Shown here in pieces: positions 11,380-22,497 of a stretch of 64,000 nt of DNA (its first letter is position 1; each line of letters starts with the position of its first letter). The notes under the pieces were generated by a model. That model was not told the origin of the DNA and made no database searches. It saw only the letters and a list, made by a program, of their open reading frames with translations. This DNA comes from Vicia villosa. Lineage: Eukaryota; Streptophyta; Magnoliopsida; Fabales; Fabaceae. Location of the stretch: positions 41,093,462 through 41,157,461 of the forward strand of contig NC_081182.1 of assembly GCF_029867415.1 (NCBI RefSeq), given 5' to 3'. The translations under genes and the position numbers were made by a program.

Positions 11380-12384
11380 ACGACACCAATTTTGAAGGTG
11401 ATTGATTTTCTTGTTCTATTTGGTTGGTTGTATCTTGCTGTCAAAGATTCTTGGAAGCAAGAAAGTCACTTTGAGAGAATTATTCTCTTAGTGGACTTAG
11501 TGTAAAATCCAAGAGGATTGTTTTTGGTCCAAAAGGATTGTTCTTCGTGTTTGTGTGGTTCTTGTACAAGTCACAAACAATAGTAAAATCTCTTTCATGT
11601 TGAAAGGGGACTAGAGTACTCTCAGATTGTGAGGGGAACCATGATATATCCTTGTGTTGTTTATTTTTCTGTACTTTATTACTTTCATAACTTCATCGTA
11701 TACTAGAAAAATAATCACCTTCATTGCATAAAACCAAAAAATTTAAAGTACCTAATTCACACCCCTCTTAGGCGCATTCTTGAACTTACGTATATTTATA
11801 AGGTGTTGAATACATGTATTTTGGAAGTGTGAGGAATTATTTTGGTTGTATGTTAATGTACATTGCTTGTTATTATATATTTCTATAGTGATGTGAATTC
11901 TCACCTTCTATTAGAATGATGTTTTGCACGACATCGCTCAGGTATCGAGGAGTAAAGATGCTTGCTTACGAGGATTAGTAGGAGAGTTATTCCCTTGTTT
12001 ATCACATTTCGTAGGTAGAGAGTTCATGCTCTAGTTATGTAATACGATGATCGTTTGACTCATGTTTTATTGTTTATGTTTTAAGAGATGTTGTTATACT
12101 CTCTTTATATTTTGGATATGTTGAGTTTACGTGATATGTGGTCTTAGTGCCTAATGCTTGTATGCATGACTTTATGTTATGAGAATTTATTACTGGTATC
12201 ATTCTATTATTTCGTTGTGATGTGCATATAAAACATGATGAAAATGTGTGTGATGAACATGACCATATGCAATTACGTTGTTTTGTTTTATTGTATTTTG
12301 AAGTACATGTGGCGCTCTCTTCGATATGCATGCTTTTACTCTGATTATGTAATATATTTGTCATAGAGTTTAGAGGGTGTTACA
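11380..12384 (+). other. LTR-retrotransposon-like debris
   Basis: The stretch 11400-11780 ends in aattcacacccctcttagg, which resembles the region after copia-type LTRs. The stretch 11800-12384 ends gagggtgttaca, which resembles the 3' end of chromovirus-type LTRs. No LTR partner, primer site or polyprotein is visible, so both are weak family-resemblance calls. Confidence 0.35.
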
Positions 12385-12635
12385 GCGTACACGACAAATT
12401 CTCGTCCTACAAAGCAGAGACAAGAGTTTGGGAACAATTGTTTTGGGCTATTTGCAAGACTCATAGAAAAATGTCTAAGAGCGACATCAAACGAAAGAGC
12501 GCATGGACTAAGTGTTCCCTCAATCCACAAAGGGCAGTTGATTTTGTCCTCTAAATGCATTGATCATCGTCTGATTAAATTCAACAGTTCTCCGCACAAC
12601 ACGTCTCCCCTCATGCTAAAGTTTTTAACCACTTA

Positions 12636-13000
12636 GAACATGTACAATGGGGGTGTTGAAAAATAAATTCAATTGTTGAATCCTTACAATGAGGGTGTTG
12701 AATAGGGTGTTTAAAGTGATGTGTATTAATTGGTGTTGAAAGTTTTCAACATGTTGAATGTGGAAAGAGTGGGGTCCACGAAATACTATGTAAAATTTTA
12801 TTGGTTGTTTTGAATGTTTAAATTTTTTAGTGTGTTGTGAATGGTGGTGGAATAGGATGTTGAATTTTATTAAACAAAATCATTGTAGTGAGTATAAATT
12901 GAATGTGTGTTGAATTATTAGGTGGAAGAAAGAGAAGATAATGTGTAGTATAAAAAATGAAAAAAAAGAGTGTTGAATAATAAAACCATTGTACATAGCC
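12636..13000. mobile_element. Tourist-like MITE (PIF/Harbinger type)
   Basis: The inverted ends are GAACATGTACAATGG on the left and CCATTGTACATAGCC on the right. The element is flanked by the 3-bp duplication TTA (12633-12635 and 13001-13003). It is 365 bp long, non-coding, with internal gggtgttgaa repeats. Confidence 0.8.
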
Positions 13001-13010
13001 TTATATTATA

Positions 13011-13154
13011 CTCCCTCTGTCCCAAATTATAAGAGAAAATCACTTTTTAGATTCATTGAATAATTAATGTATCTGGTCTATATATAGACCAGATACATTA
13101 ATTATTCAATGAATCTAAAAAGTAATTTTCTCTTATAATTTGGGACGGAGGGAG
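13011..13154. mobile_element. Stowaway MITE (Tc1/mariner type)
   Basis: The 144-bp element starts CTCCCTCTGTCCCAAATTAT and ends with the near-complement AATTTGGGACGGAGGGAG. It is flanked by TA on both sides. It is an almost complete palindrome centred on ggtctatatatagacc, so the copy is young. Confidence 0.95.
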
Positions 13155-13475
13155 TATAAGAAAAAAACGTGTCATTTCAAATATTTAAATTCATTCTTAC
13201 TCTCACATTATTCTGCATTCTCTCACTGATTTGGACTATAAAATGTTAACCATACATATCAACATTCTCTCGTCCGCACCGAAAACTTGCTTTATTAATA
13301 TAAAATATCATCTCAATATTTTATCAATCCTTTCTGATTCTCAATAGAAATATTTTGTATAAGTTCGAGAATCACGTTTATGGTGAGTGTCTTCTAGGCT
13401 ATGTTTGGGAATTTGGAGGTGAGGGGAGGGGAAGACTCCCAAAAACGAAATTTTAAAAAAATATAGAAAAATATT

Positions 13476-15001
13476 GATTTTTTCTTTACCCACCTCCCTA
13501 TGGGGGGTCACCCCCAGCGAAAAACCCAAACTACCCCTGCTTCGGAAATGAACTTCCGAAGCTCTTTTTTTAAAAAAAAATTTCCTTAATTCGGAAGTTC
13601 ATCTCCGAAAACACCTCATGGGGGGTGCGTTCGGAGATGAACATCCGAAAACACCTCATGAGGGGTGAATTCGAAAGCTCATTTCCGAATTATGCTGTGT
13701 TTTTTTTTATGTTTTTTCTTAAACAGTCTCGCATTTTAATTAAACGCAAACGCCAAATAAAATATGCGACATATAATTTGGTTGCCATTTTTTTTCAATC
13801 ACATCCGAATCATTTTCCATCTTTACTCTTTTTCTATACTCACACATTTTATTTCTGTTCTCTTTGAGTTCGGCCCTGATCTTCATCGAGAGCCTTACTG
13901 CCGAAGTTACGAATTGGGAAGGAAAATTCAAGTTCGTGCTAATCATTTTCAGTTACGGTCAATTGGGAAGATAAAAGTGGTGTAGATCCTTATCAGCCAC
14001 TCGCAACTGAATATGATTAGCACAAACTTGAATTTCCCTGTCTGATTCGTGCTGGTTGGTTGCCATTTTTTTTCAATCACATCCGAATCATTCTCCATCT
14101 TTACTCTTTTTCTATATTCACACATTTTATTTCTGTTCTCTTTGAGTTCGGCTCTGATCTTCATCGAGAGCTTTACTGCCGAAGTTACGAATTGGGAAGG
14201 AAAATTCAAGTTCGTGCTAATCATTTTCAGTTACGGTCAATTGGGAAGATAAAAGTGGTGTAGATCCTTATCAGCCACTCGCAACTGAATATGATTAGCA
14301 CAAACTTGAATTTCCCTGTTTGATTCGTGCTGGTTGGTTGCCTGACATGTTCCTATAAACAATTGAAATCGATTAATATGCGAGACAAAATAAAAAACAA
14401 AAAAATTTGAACTTCTGATACATTTCGGAAGTTCATTTCCGAAACACCCCTTCGCAGAACTTCTCTGCAGCCTCCAATGGCAGACCCCTAAACCAAACAT
14501 CAAACTTATTTCTACACATTCTAAACATCCTAAATATCAGTATAAACCTAACCTACTACAATTTTTGCTATTTGTAAACACCCTAATATACATTTTAATC
14601 ATAGATCTAAAAATCAAAATGCTTACCAATTGAATGGATTGGAGGACTTTTGAATGTAATAGAGCAAGTAGATGGAGGCTTTGAGGTAGCTTGGAACTGG
14701 TTTGCACAAAAATCTCTTGGGGTGTGAGTTTGGAAGAAGTTTAGGGTAAATGATTTGGGGGAGGGGGCTGTTTTGCTTAATCTGAAAAACGCAGAATATT
14801 TCGGAAATGAACTTCCGAAATGGTGTTTTCGGAAGTGTATTTCCGAAATAAGTCAAATTTTTTAAAAAAAGACGCTTTCGGAGATGCATCTCCGAAAACA
14901 CCTTTTCCTTGCATTTCGGAAGTTCATTTCCGAAGTCAGGGGTATTCTGGGTTTTTCACCAGAGGTGAGCTAGAAGGTTGGGAGGTGGCCAAAGAATTTT
15001 C
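13476..15001 (-). mobile_element. Mutator-like TIR element B with palindrome arrays
   Basis: It has the same TIR type as A. The left end runs into TTTCTTTACCCACCTCCC; the right end reads GGGAGGTGGCCAAAGAATTT. Flanks AAAAATATT (13467-13475) and CAAAATATT (15002-15010) match at 8 of 9 bases, a Mutator-like duplication. Nine palindromes of the shared type occur near 13539, 13590, 13629, 13669, 14425, 14799, 14826, 14876 and 14912. On the minus strand it carries the same leader as A: donor GTAAG at 14626, acceptor TATAG ending 14353, then GAACATG with the start codon at 14348. The reading frame after that ATG is short and unlike A. Non-autonomous. Confidence 0.75.
13779..14341. repeat. About 280-bp tandem duplication inside element B
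   Basis: Two nearly identical units (about 13779-14056 and 14057-14341) each contain gttgccattttttttcaatc, a gaagttacgaattgggaag block and a short inverted repeat. The inverted repeat pairs attcaagttcgtgctaatca with its near-complement tgattagcacaaacttgaat. The unit ends in gattcgtgctggttggttgc. The duplication postdates the shared A/B ancestor. Confidence 0.85.
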
Positions 15002-15324
15002 CAAAATATTTGACATTTTTAGAAAAAATGATTTTGTTTAGAATGATAAAAGAGTCATTATCATTACTAAACTTTTAATTTTCAGAATACTATAACAACT
15101 TAAAAGATATTTGAAAAATTTATGTAAGCCCTTCAAAACCCTCTAAAATCCTCCTTCAATACAATTTTTGAGTTCCCTCATTTTACGAGGTTTTTGGTGT
15201 TATGAATAAACTAAAACCCTCCAAAACCCTCCTACCCAAAATCTTTTTATCCTTTTCATCCAATTCTTTCTATTTTCCAAAACTCTCTCCTTTCTCCCCC
15301 TCCAAACTCCCAAACATAGTCCTA

Positions 15325-16143
15325 ATGATTTTATTGTAGGATGATTTTAACGAATAATTTGAGAAATATTTTAGAATTTAATTTTTGAAAATGGTTTTTT
15401 TTTTAAACATCTGGCCACCGAGCATTTAACATTTATTATTTTTATTAAAAAATAATAAAATACATCACATGATAATGTAACAAAAAAAAATCACATGATA
15501 GTGTTTAGAGCGCGCGATTCTACCCATGCAATGCCAGCTTAGCTTCCATGCACCATACCATAAATTAATCACAACGGATCTGATCCAACCCCCTTAAAAA
15601 GAAAAAAGATAAATATGTACAAGTCTTATATATATCAACATTCATCCCTTTGCAATTAAACATTGCAAAAAAAAAAATATTCTTTTTACAATTAATACTC
15701 CTATATCAGTAGTATAGTGGAGTTGGCTTACATAATACGTACTTCTTTAAATAAACACGAATTTCTCAGAAAATATACTTTTTGAGAAAAAAGGAATAGC
15801 ATTAGCAAAGTGGAGAATACAGAGAAAGCGTACGTTAACGGACCCGCACTCGATTTGGTGAGAGGGAGTGATACACGCCACGGATTGACACAACCTCGGA
15901 AACAGAATCTTCTTATTTCGACCCCACCCCTCTAATTTTCCTTATATTATTATTAAATTATAATTATTATATTTTTCTAACGCTCTCTTCCACATCGTGG
16001 AAACGCGTTTCAATATATGCAATAGTAGTGCAACACGCACTTCCTTCCACTTTCCCGTGCTTCTTCTCCATCCCTCATCACCTTCTTCTTCTTCTATTTC
16101 TATTTCATCAAATACTCTTGAACGATTCACGTAAATAATAACA
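15325..16143. other. Upstream region of the polygalacturonase gene
   Basis: It contains AT-rich sequence, then from about 15940 a CT-rich leader (cttcttcttcttc) just before the ATG that is probably 5' UTR. No core promoter element can be fixed with confidence. No other gene is seen. Confidence 0.4.
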
Positions 16144-18798
16144 ATGGAATCGGAGAAAACAACCACTCTCAATCTCATCTTCGGACCATACACCAGACCT
16201 TCATACCCAATCCTCCTTCTCATCTTCACCTTCCTCGCCATCCTCTCTCTCCAATTCTCCTCCCGCTCTCTCTTCCCCCTCTCCATCCTCCTCTCCCAAT
16301 CACCACAACACTCCCTCAATCCCACCACCTGCTCTTCTTTCTTTCACGAAGTTCCTCCTAGAAAAATTATCAAGTCGATCGTTGATTTCGGCGGCGTCGG
16401 CGATGGCAAAACCTCCAACACCCAATCGTTTCGAAACGCGATTCGATACATGCAGCGTTTTCATGGTAAAGGTGGGTCCCAGCTTAATATCCCCGCTGGA
16501 ACGTGGCTTACTGGTAGCTTTAATCTCACCAGTGATTTCACGCTTTTTCTTCATCACGGTGCGGTTATTTTAGGTTCTCAGGTATATTTTTCTTTTTTTT
16601 CAAATTATATTATTCAGTATTAATATATTATTACTAGAAATGAATTGGACTTTTCAGCCTCTGCATGTGATTTTCATTGTGTCTTTTAGCGGAGAAAGTT
16701 GAAATAAACCTATTTTTTTGTTAAATATTTGTTTTATGCCGTGTTCTCATTAATTTTTCTGTTGTTTTCTGTCTATCTTTATTAGTAAAAGTTGTGAGAT
16801 GTTGCTTTTGATTTGTTTATGTTTCAATCACATGGAACCCACCAAATAACATGATGGTTGTTTTCACTTTTGACACCTCAGTGATTTTTGTTTATTTATT
16901 ACATAAATTAAATAGTTTATGGTTTTAGAAATAGGATGAGAGTGTGGTTTTTTATTTATGAATTTAAAGTTTTGGATTACATTTCACAGGATCCAAAAGA
17001 ATGGCCTATTATTGAACCTTTGCCATCTTATGGAAGGGGAAGAGAGAGGTTAGGAGGAAGACACATTAGTCTTATACATGCTAATGGAGTCCGTAATGTT
17101 GTAATCACAGGTAAACTAAAATAGTACTAGCTTTTTCCATTCTGTATAATAGTACTATTTTCAAAGGGAAAATGCCAACAACTTATTTTGCTCAAGTTAC
17201 ACTATATGGTTGCTGCCACATACACTAGACACGACAAACACGTCAACATTGATAATAGTTTTAAAAGATGAATAAATTGATACAAGTGTGTTTCGGACAC
17301 CAGACACGTCTTTAATATGAAGTGTTATGCCACACATAATTATTCGTCGTATTGTTTATATTTATTATATTATTTTGTAGGAGAAAATGGAACAGTTGAT
17401 GGTCAAGGGAGGATGTGGTGGGAGCTTTGGTGGAACAGAACATTGGAGCACACAAGAGGCCACCTCCTTGAACTCATGAACTCAGAAAATGTTTTAGTTT
17501 CAAACCTCACCTTTAGAGATTCTCCTTTCTGGACCATCCATCCTGTTTACTGCAGGTTTGTGTGTTTTTATGGGCTATTTGTTTCTTCTATAAATCAACA
17601 CTGTAAGACTTTAAACTCATATAATGATATAACGGTTTCGGCAAACTATCAAAAAGGGTCTTATTTGGATAAAAATCTTAATTTGAATTAAACGCTTATA
17701 GTATAGGCAATTAGGCACTTATCTTATAATTGTTTATTTATAAGCTATTTTTATAACAAACGATATAATAAAGTCAAATTATTTTTATATAAGTTATAAG
17801 CTATTTTCATATGCTATCCTAGAGAGCTTATGAAAATAAGCTAAAAGCAATTTATGGACATGTTAAAACTTGTTTTATAAGTTCTATAGCTTCTGTAACT
17901 ACATAAACACTTCGAGGTTTAATAAAATGCTATGTTTTGATTCAGTAATGTTGTGATCAAAGGGATGACAATCTTGGCCCCTCTTAATGCCCCAAATACT
18001 GATGGCATAGACCCAGGTTTGTTCTTTGCTATTATTTACCTCTTTATTAATTGTATTCTGTTATCCACCTTGCCTGTTGGCTTGTTTTGCACAAATTCAA
18101 GTGAACAAATGTTATGCGTAAATCATTTTATAGTATCTTACAAGTAATTTTCCTTATCTCATGATTTTTCAGACTCGAGTACCAACGTGTGTATTGAAGA
18201 TAACTACATAGAAAGTGGGGATGATCTTGTAGCCATCAAGAGTGGTTGGGATCAATATGGAATCAACATGGCTAAGCCTAGCACAAACATCATAGTGAGA
18301 AGAGTTTCAGGCACTACGCCAACATGCTCTGGAGTAGGAATAGGCAGTGAGATGTCAGGTGGAATTTCAAATATTATAATTGAGAATTTGCACGTGTGGA
18401 ACTCTGCAGCCGGTGTTCGTATAAAATCTGATAATGGCAGAGGGGGGTATGTAACAAATGTGAGTATAAGCAATATAAGAATGGAGAGGATGAAGATACC
18501 AATTAGGTTTAGTAGAGGTTCAAATGATCATCCTGATGATGGGTGGGATTCAAAAGCTGTACCTAGATTTAAAAATATTTCAATCAGCAATGTGGTCAGT
18601 GTAAATTCAACAAAAGCTCCAGTTCTGGAAGGTGTAAAGGGTTCATCATTTGAAGGCCTGTGCTTCAAGAATATTACTCTTCTTGGTGTAGCCTTATCTG
18701 CTAAATGGCGCTGTGAATATGTCGCTGGTTTTGCTAATGGGGTGTTCCCTGTTCCGTGTCCTGAGTTGCAGAACAATGGCACTTCATCATGGTGTTGA
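16144..18798 (+). CDS. Probable polygalacturonase (glycoside hydrolase family 28)
   Basis: Pectin-modifying enzyme expected in the cell wall. Exons: 16144-16581, 16990-17110, 17381-17555, 17946-18016 and 18173-18798, giving 1431 nt or 476 residues, normal for this clade. A hydrophobic segment (YPILLLIFTFLAILSL, about residues 20-36) is a signal anchor or signal peptide. A right-handed beta-helix follows. GH28 motifs: NTDGIDP (262-268), SGDD (283-286, the catalytic Asp pair) and VRIK (350-353). The usual third motif G-H-G is replaced by GIGSE (324-328), as I recall for the non-classical plant clade, so true hydrolase activity is uncertain. It lies upstream of the germin-like gene on the same strand, with no sign of co-transcription. 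Confidence 0.92.
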
Positions 18799-19525
18799 CT
18801 TTGCTGATTCACTGTGTGCGGACCGCGAATGGTTTGAAATTCCAGCACTGTTGAAAACCAGATCAGTTGACTCACATTGTTGCCTAATTGAGAAGTTTTC
18901 TGAGTCATGCTCAAACAGATTATTTTGCTACATGTGAAAAATGAGTTGCAATAACGGATTGGGCTTGTGAAGCCTGAAACTATACGACATGAGACCTTCC
19001 TGCATACCTCTGACATGGACTAATAATCTGACTGGTTTCAGATTTGCGACTGAAATGTGTATGATTACCGTGAATTTGATTGATATATCATGTCAAGCGC
19101 CCTATCTAACCCTGGTTGGTGCTATATTATGCGGAGTTGCACCTTAATTTTAGAGGTTTAACCAATGATTTTTTCTGTTATACTTGATTGTTTTCTTGAA
19201 CATTATTTGTTACTGTTGTACAGACAGTTTATTCCCTGGGAGAGAACCCAAACATAAATACAGTATAGACAAATTTGACTCAGATTTAATCTCTTTATTA
19301 TTACTCTTAGATACTGAAAATTTCATTCTGAAAAAATTATTTATTTATTCAATGTTTTTCTTTAAAGCAATGTACTTCCTAGCAAATCCAGCAGTGAACT
19401 CCAAGACTGTCACATAACTTGTATTTCTTGCAACCCCAAAACACTCAGCTTCAAAGACCTGTTACATCATTCAAGATTCAAGACCTTACAAAATGGAATA
19501 TTTGCATAATTTGTATTGACAAAAG
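18799..19525. other. Polygalacturonase 3' region / germin-like gene upstream region
   Basis: This 727-bp spacer should contain the polygalacturonase 3' UTR and the promoter of the germin-like gene. Short ORFs are present but resemble nothing known. Confidence 0.4.
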
Positions 19526-20212
19526 ATGAGAATCCAGATGAAGATGAAATCCTATTCTTCATTTTTCTTCATGCTCCTCATTGCAGCCTTTAGCAGCATA
19601 CAGGTAAGCTTAGCAGACTGTGATAATCTACAGGACACATGCCCCACATCAGAAAAAAAGACAGCATTCATCAATGGCCTCTCCTGCAATAACCCAGCTA
19701 ACAAATCTGCTCATGATTTCAAGACCATGGAATTAAGCAAAGCTGGTTCAAGAGACACGTTTGGTTCATCAGTCAACATTGTCACTGCTTCAAAGTTCCC
19801 TGGCCTCAACACTCTTGGGATCTCAATCGGTAGAACGGACATTGAAACAGATGGAATCGTGAACCTCCATAATCATCCAAGAGCTAGCGAGATGATCTTT
19901 GTTAACGAAGGTGTATTGGAAGTTGGGTTTCTCGATACACAAAACAAGCTTTTCCAGAAGGCTTTGAAGGAAGGTGATGTGTTTGTGCTCCCTAAGGGCT
20001 TGTTCCATTACTTTCTAAATCGCGGTGTAGAAGTTGCAACTGTGTTTTCTGTGTTTAATAGCCAAAATCCAGGGTTCCAGTCTCTTACACCCAAACCTTC
20101 TACTTCTGAATCAGTTGAGAAGATAAAGAGGAAGCTTGTATCACTTTCTGAATTAGAGCTTGAAAGTGTAAATGACTTGAGTTTGGCCGTGTCGGAGATT
20201 ATTTACAGTTAA
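19526..20212 (+). CDS. Germin-like protein (cupin)
   Basis: Secreted cupin, probably an apoplastic manganese protein; members act as superoxide dismutases or have other roles. It is a single-exon 228-residue ORF. The signal peptide runs to about residue 30 (cleavage near VSLA/DCDN). The conserved N-terminal cysteine pair is C32/C39 or C54. Cupin box 1 is HNHPRASE, with metal ligands H115, H117 and E122. Box 2 is GDVFVLPKGLFHYFLN, with H161. Box 1 reads HNHP where many germins have HTHP. In-frame starts at M5 and M7 are equally possible. Length fits the family. It lies 727 bp downstream of the polygalacturonase gene, same strand, with its own promoter expected. Confidence 0.93.
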   Translation: MRIQMKMKSYSSFFFMLLIAAFSSIQVSLADCDNLQDTCPTSEKKTAFINGLSCNNPANKSAHDFKTMELSKAGSRDTFGSSVNIVTASKFPGLNTLGISIGRTDIETDGIVNLHNHPRASEMIFVNEGVLEVGFLDTQNKLFQKALKEGDVFVLPKGLFHYFLNRGVEVATVFSVFNSQNPGFQSLTPKPSTSESVEKIKRKLVSLSELELESVNDLSLAVSEIIYS

Positions 20213-21109
20213 TTGTTTCAGTGTTTTGTATCATGATTTGATTTGATTTGGAAATTGACTTTCAAAACTTAGTTCTATTTATTGCATAATGTTAATATTT
20301 ACATTGAAGGCATGCTATATCAGTTGCTGGTATTGTGGCTATTGATGATATGGATTATGATAATGATATTTGTAGTTTGAAATCTGATTTCCTCAACTCG
20401 TTATTATTTTGCATGTGTACACACTATTTGTCTTCCTTCTTCAGGTTTCCTACTTTCTATATCCTTCTTCTCTTTATATTTATCTTTTTATTATACCTCA
20501 CCCACTCCATTTACAGGTATACAATTTTTTCCTTACAGTTTCTTGACAAAACAATCCCTTTTTGAATGGGGAGAGATAGTGTGACAAAACAAATTAAGTG
20601 TTCAATTTTGTAAGTATGAATTGACAATGTAAAATAGTATACATTTGGATGAGAGAAGTAATTCAACTAGTTTCAACTAGTAGATCTAAAGATTAAAGAT
20701 GTTGTAGATCATGAATTCAATATCGAACCAAAAAAAAAATTTTACTCCTAACAATTTGTCTATTAAAAAAAATGTTACACAATTATTCAATAAGATATCA
20801 CTATCACTAATAACATGATTGTGAAGTATTTTATAAAAATAATATTATGAGCTATGCAAATGATAAAATTTCATTGGATGTTTGGGTAGTTTATTTTAAA
20901 TTATCAATGGATACAAATTAGATCTTTAGAAAGTCAGATAAAATAATTAAAAATTTAAGAAAATGCTTCAATTAAATTTCAGTTATTTATATATAAAAAA
21001 AAATTATTCATTCTTAAAGTCATTTTTATAAATTTTAAGAGTGGTTTGAAAGAAAATTTAGGAGGCCAGATATTGTCTAAGGTTTAGATAAAAAAATAAA
21101 TTAATAATA
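20213..21109. other. Gene-free stretch after the germin-like gene
   Basis: It holds the germin-like 3' region and AT-rich sequence. No gene, RNA or well-bounded element is recognised. Confidence 0.4.
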
Positions 21110-21126
21110 AATATTCATTTATCATT

Positions 21127-21333
21127 TTTTTTTTGGAAATTTTGGTATCCGGCTTTGCGACCGACTAATCCAAGAGGGACCAATCCCACCGTCCACTAGC
21201 GGGGGCCCCATTTAAAGCCACAACAAAGTTCTGTATGGACTGCCCCACACAAGGATTGATAACACCCAGCAAGATTCGAACTTAGGACCTTGAGAGGAGC
21301 ACACTCTCAAGACCCAAGCCTCCACCGCTAGGC
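21127..21333 (-). mobile_element. tRNA-derived SINE with 17-bp target duplication
   Basis: The 207-bp insertion is flanked by identical 17-mers aatattcatttatcatt (21110-21126 and 21334-21350). On the minus strand it starts near GCCTAGCGGTGG (A-box-like). It has AAGTTCGAATC (B box) about 50 nt later and ends in an A-rich tail, seen as the T run at 21127-21134. A and B boxes plus a long duplication and A tail indicate an RNA polymerase III SINE. The intact duplication implies recent insertion. Confidence 0.92.
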
Positions 21334-21359
21334 AATATTCATTTATCATTGATAACAAA

Positions 21360-22225
21360 AACACTAAAAGACCCCTTCTCGATAAGGATGTTTTACATTT
21401 TGAAAAATTACAATGATCGGAAATGGAGTCCAGTCAAATGATGTAGTCGAAATACTCGGGTGTGATATTCCTTAAGCATCTCGCTACTCTGGACCTCAGG
21501 TTGTAACCAAGTTAAATATTGTCCATATCCAAAGTACAGTGTGACACAAACCGTCAGTGGGCGGGAAAACTACGACCTAACATTTAGGAGCATTTAACAA
21601 TAGGATCAAACATGTTACCTTACACAATGATCACCGTTTGAATGGATATGAATGCTTATTATACCACTTAATTGACATTTAAGCCTTGATTCTAGCTCAT
21701 GAGAAGAGAAGGAGCATATAAGAGGTACGCGACGAATCAAGAAAGGACAAACTCAATTCTTATAGATAAATCACTCATTGTGTTTCTTTCTGATCAACAT
21801 CAAGGGAACTATCCAATTAGTGATTTTTGCGCGAACATTTGGTGCCTATCGTGGAGCTTTGATAAAACTTATTTGGGTCACACAACGACATTTCAAACCA
21901 TTGATCTCGCCACATGACAAAAGAAAGCAACAACAATCAGAGATTGTATGCTGCCATGGAGGAATTACTTTCTGTCGTGGAACACCTATGCCACCATAAC
22001 GAATTATTGTAAGACATCGTGCACGCCTTGTAGCAAAATCAACTTCAACCTCCACTAGAGGAATAAGTGTTGGAAGATCAAATCAACCCATAACCATTGA
22101 CAGTGGAAATATGGGACGATCAAGTCCCAAATAATTTCAAGCCACCTCCGTTGGCCATTTTTTACGGAAAGAGTGGTCCTCATGAGCCTATCATAATAGT
22201 CAATATTTTGCCACCCTAATTAGGA
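21360..22225 (+). pseudogene. Ty3/gypsy LTR end, primer site and gag relic
   Basis: aacatttggtgcctatcgtg near 21836 resembles the primer-binding region that follows LTRs of the Tat/Ogre group. It is followed by a gag-like stretch broken by stops. From about 21950 to 22220 one frame can be followed piecewise (MEELLSVVEHLCHH ... VPNNFKPPPLAIFYGKSG). The NFKPPPLAIF segment recalls the gag consensus F..P.LA.F.G..DP. No protease or polymerase follows. Old and inactive. Confidence 0.55.
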
Positions 22226-22251
22226 GATGTTTTTTTTGGAGGGGGGGGGGG

Positions 22252-22497
22252 GTGTTCTGAGCGGCCCCAAAGTAAGGCACTTTAACAAGTACCTAGCCCA
22301 GAAAGCGCTTCCCATTTATGACTGCCTAAAAGCGCTTTCCGTTTGTTTGAATTCCCTGGTGCCTAATCGGGGGGGTGTCTGAGCAGCCCCAAAGTAAGGC
22401 ACTTTAACAAGTCTCTAGCCCAGAAAGCGCTTCCCATTTATGATTGCCTAAAAGCGCTTTCCGTTTGTTTGAATTCCCTGGTGCCTAATCGATTAAC
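22252..22497 (+). repeat. 123-bp tandem duplication
   Basis: Two nearly identical copies start at 22252 and 22375. They share ccccaaagtaaggcactttaa, agaaagcgcttcccatttat and ccgtttgtttgaattccctg, with only a few substitutions. A G run (12 G, 22241-22252) precedes the first copy. Each copy contains AAAGCGCTT-type short palindromes. No coding potential. Confidence 0.9.

Larger units (their letters stand above)
12500..13340 (+). mobile_element. LTR-like relic, copy 1, split by two MITEs
   Basis: Left part (about 12521-12600): atccacaa..gcag..gatt..gtcctc, tgcattgatcatcg, tctccgcacaacacg. Right part (about 13160-13340): cattcttactctcacatta, cattctctcac, tttggact, aaaacttgct. Matching text occurs uninterrupted at 52010-52345. 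The Tourist-like MITE (12636-13000) and the Stowaway MITE (13011-13154) separate the two parts. Probably an old LTR fragment with the promoter side missing. Confidence 0.5.
13397..15321. mobile_element. Tourist-like element interrupted by element B
   Basis: The ends are GGCTATGTTTGGGA on the left and TCCCAAACATAGTC on the right, with 13 of 14 bases matching as inverted repeats. Flanks are CTA at 13394-13396 and 15322-15324. The whole of element B lies inside, so the original MITE was only about 400 bp and is older than B. The remaining arms are rich in ccctccaaaaccctcc. Confidence 0.7.
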
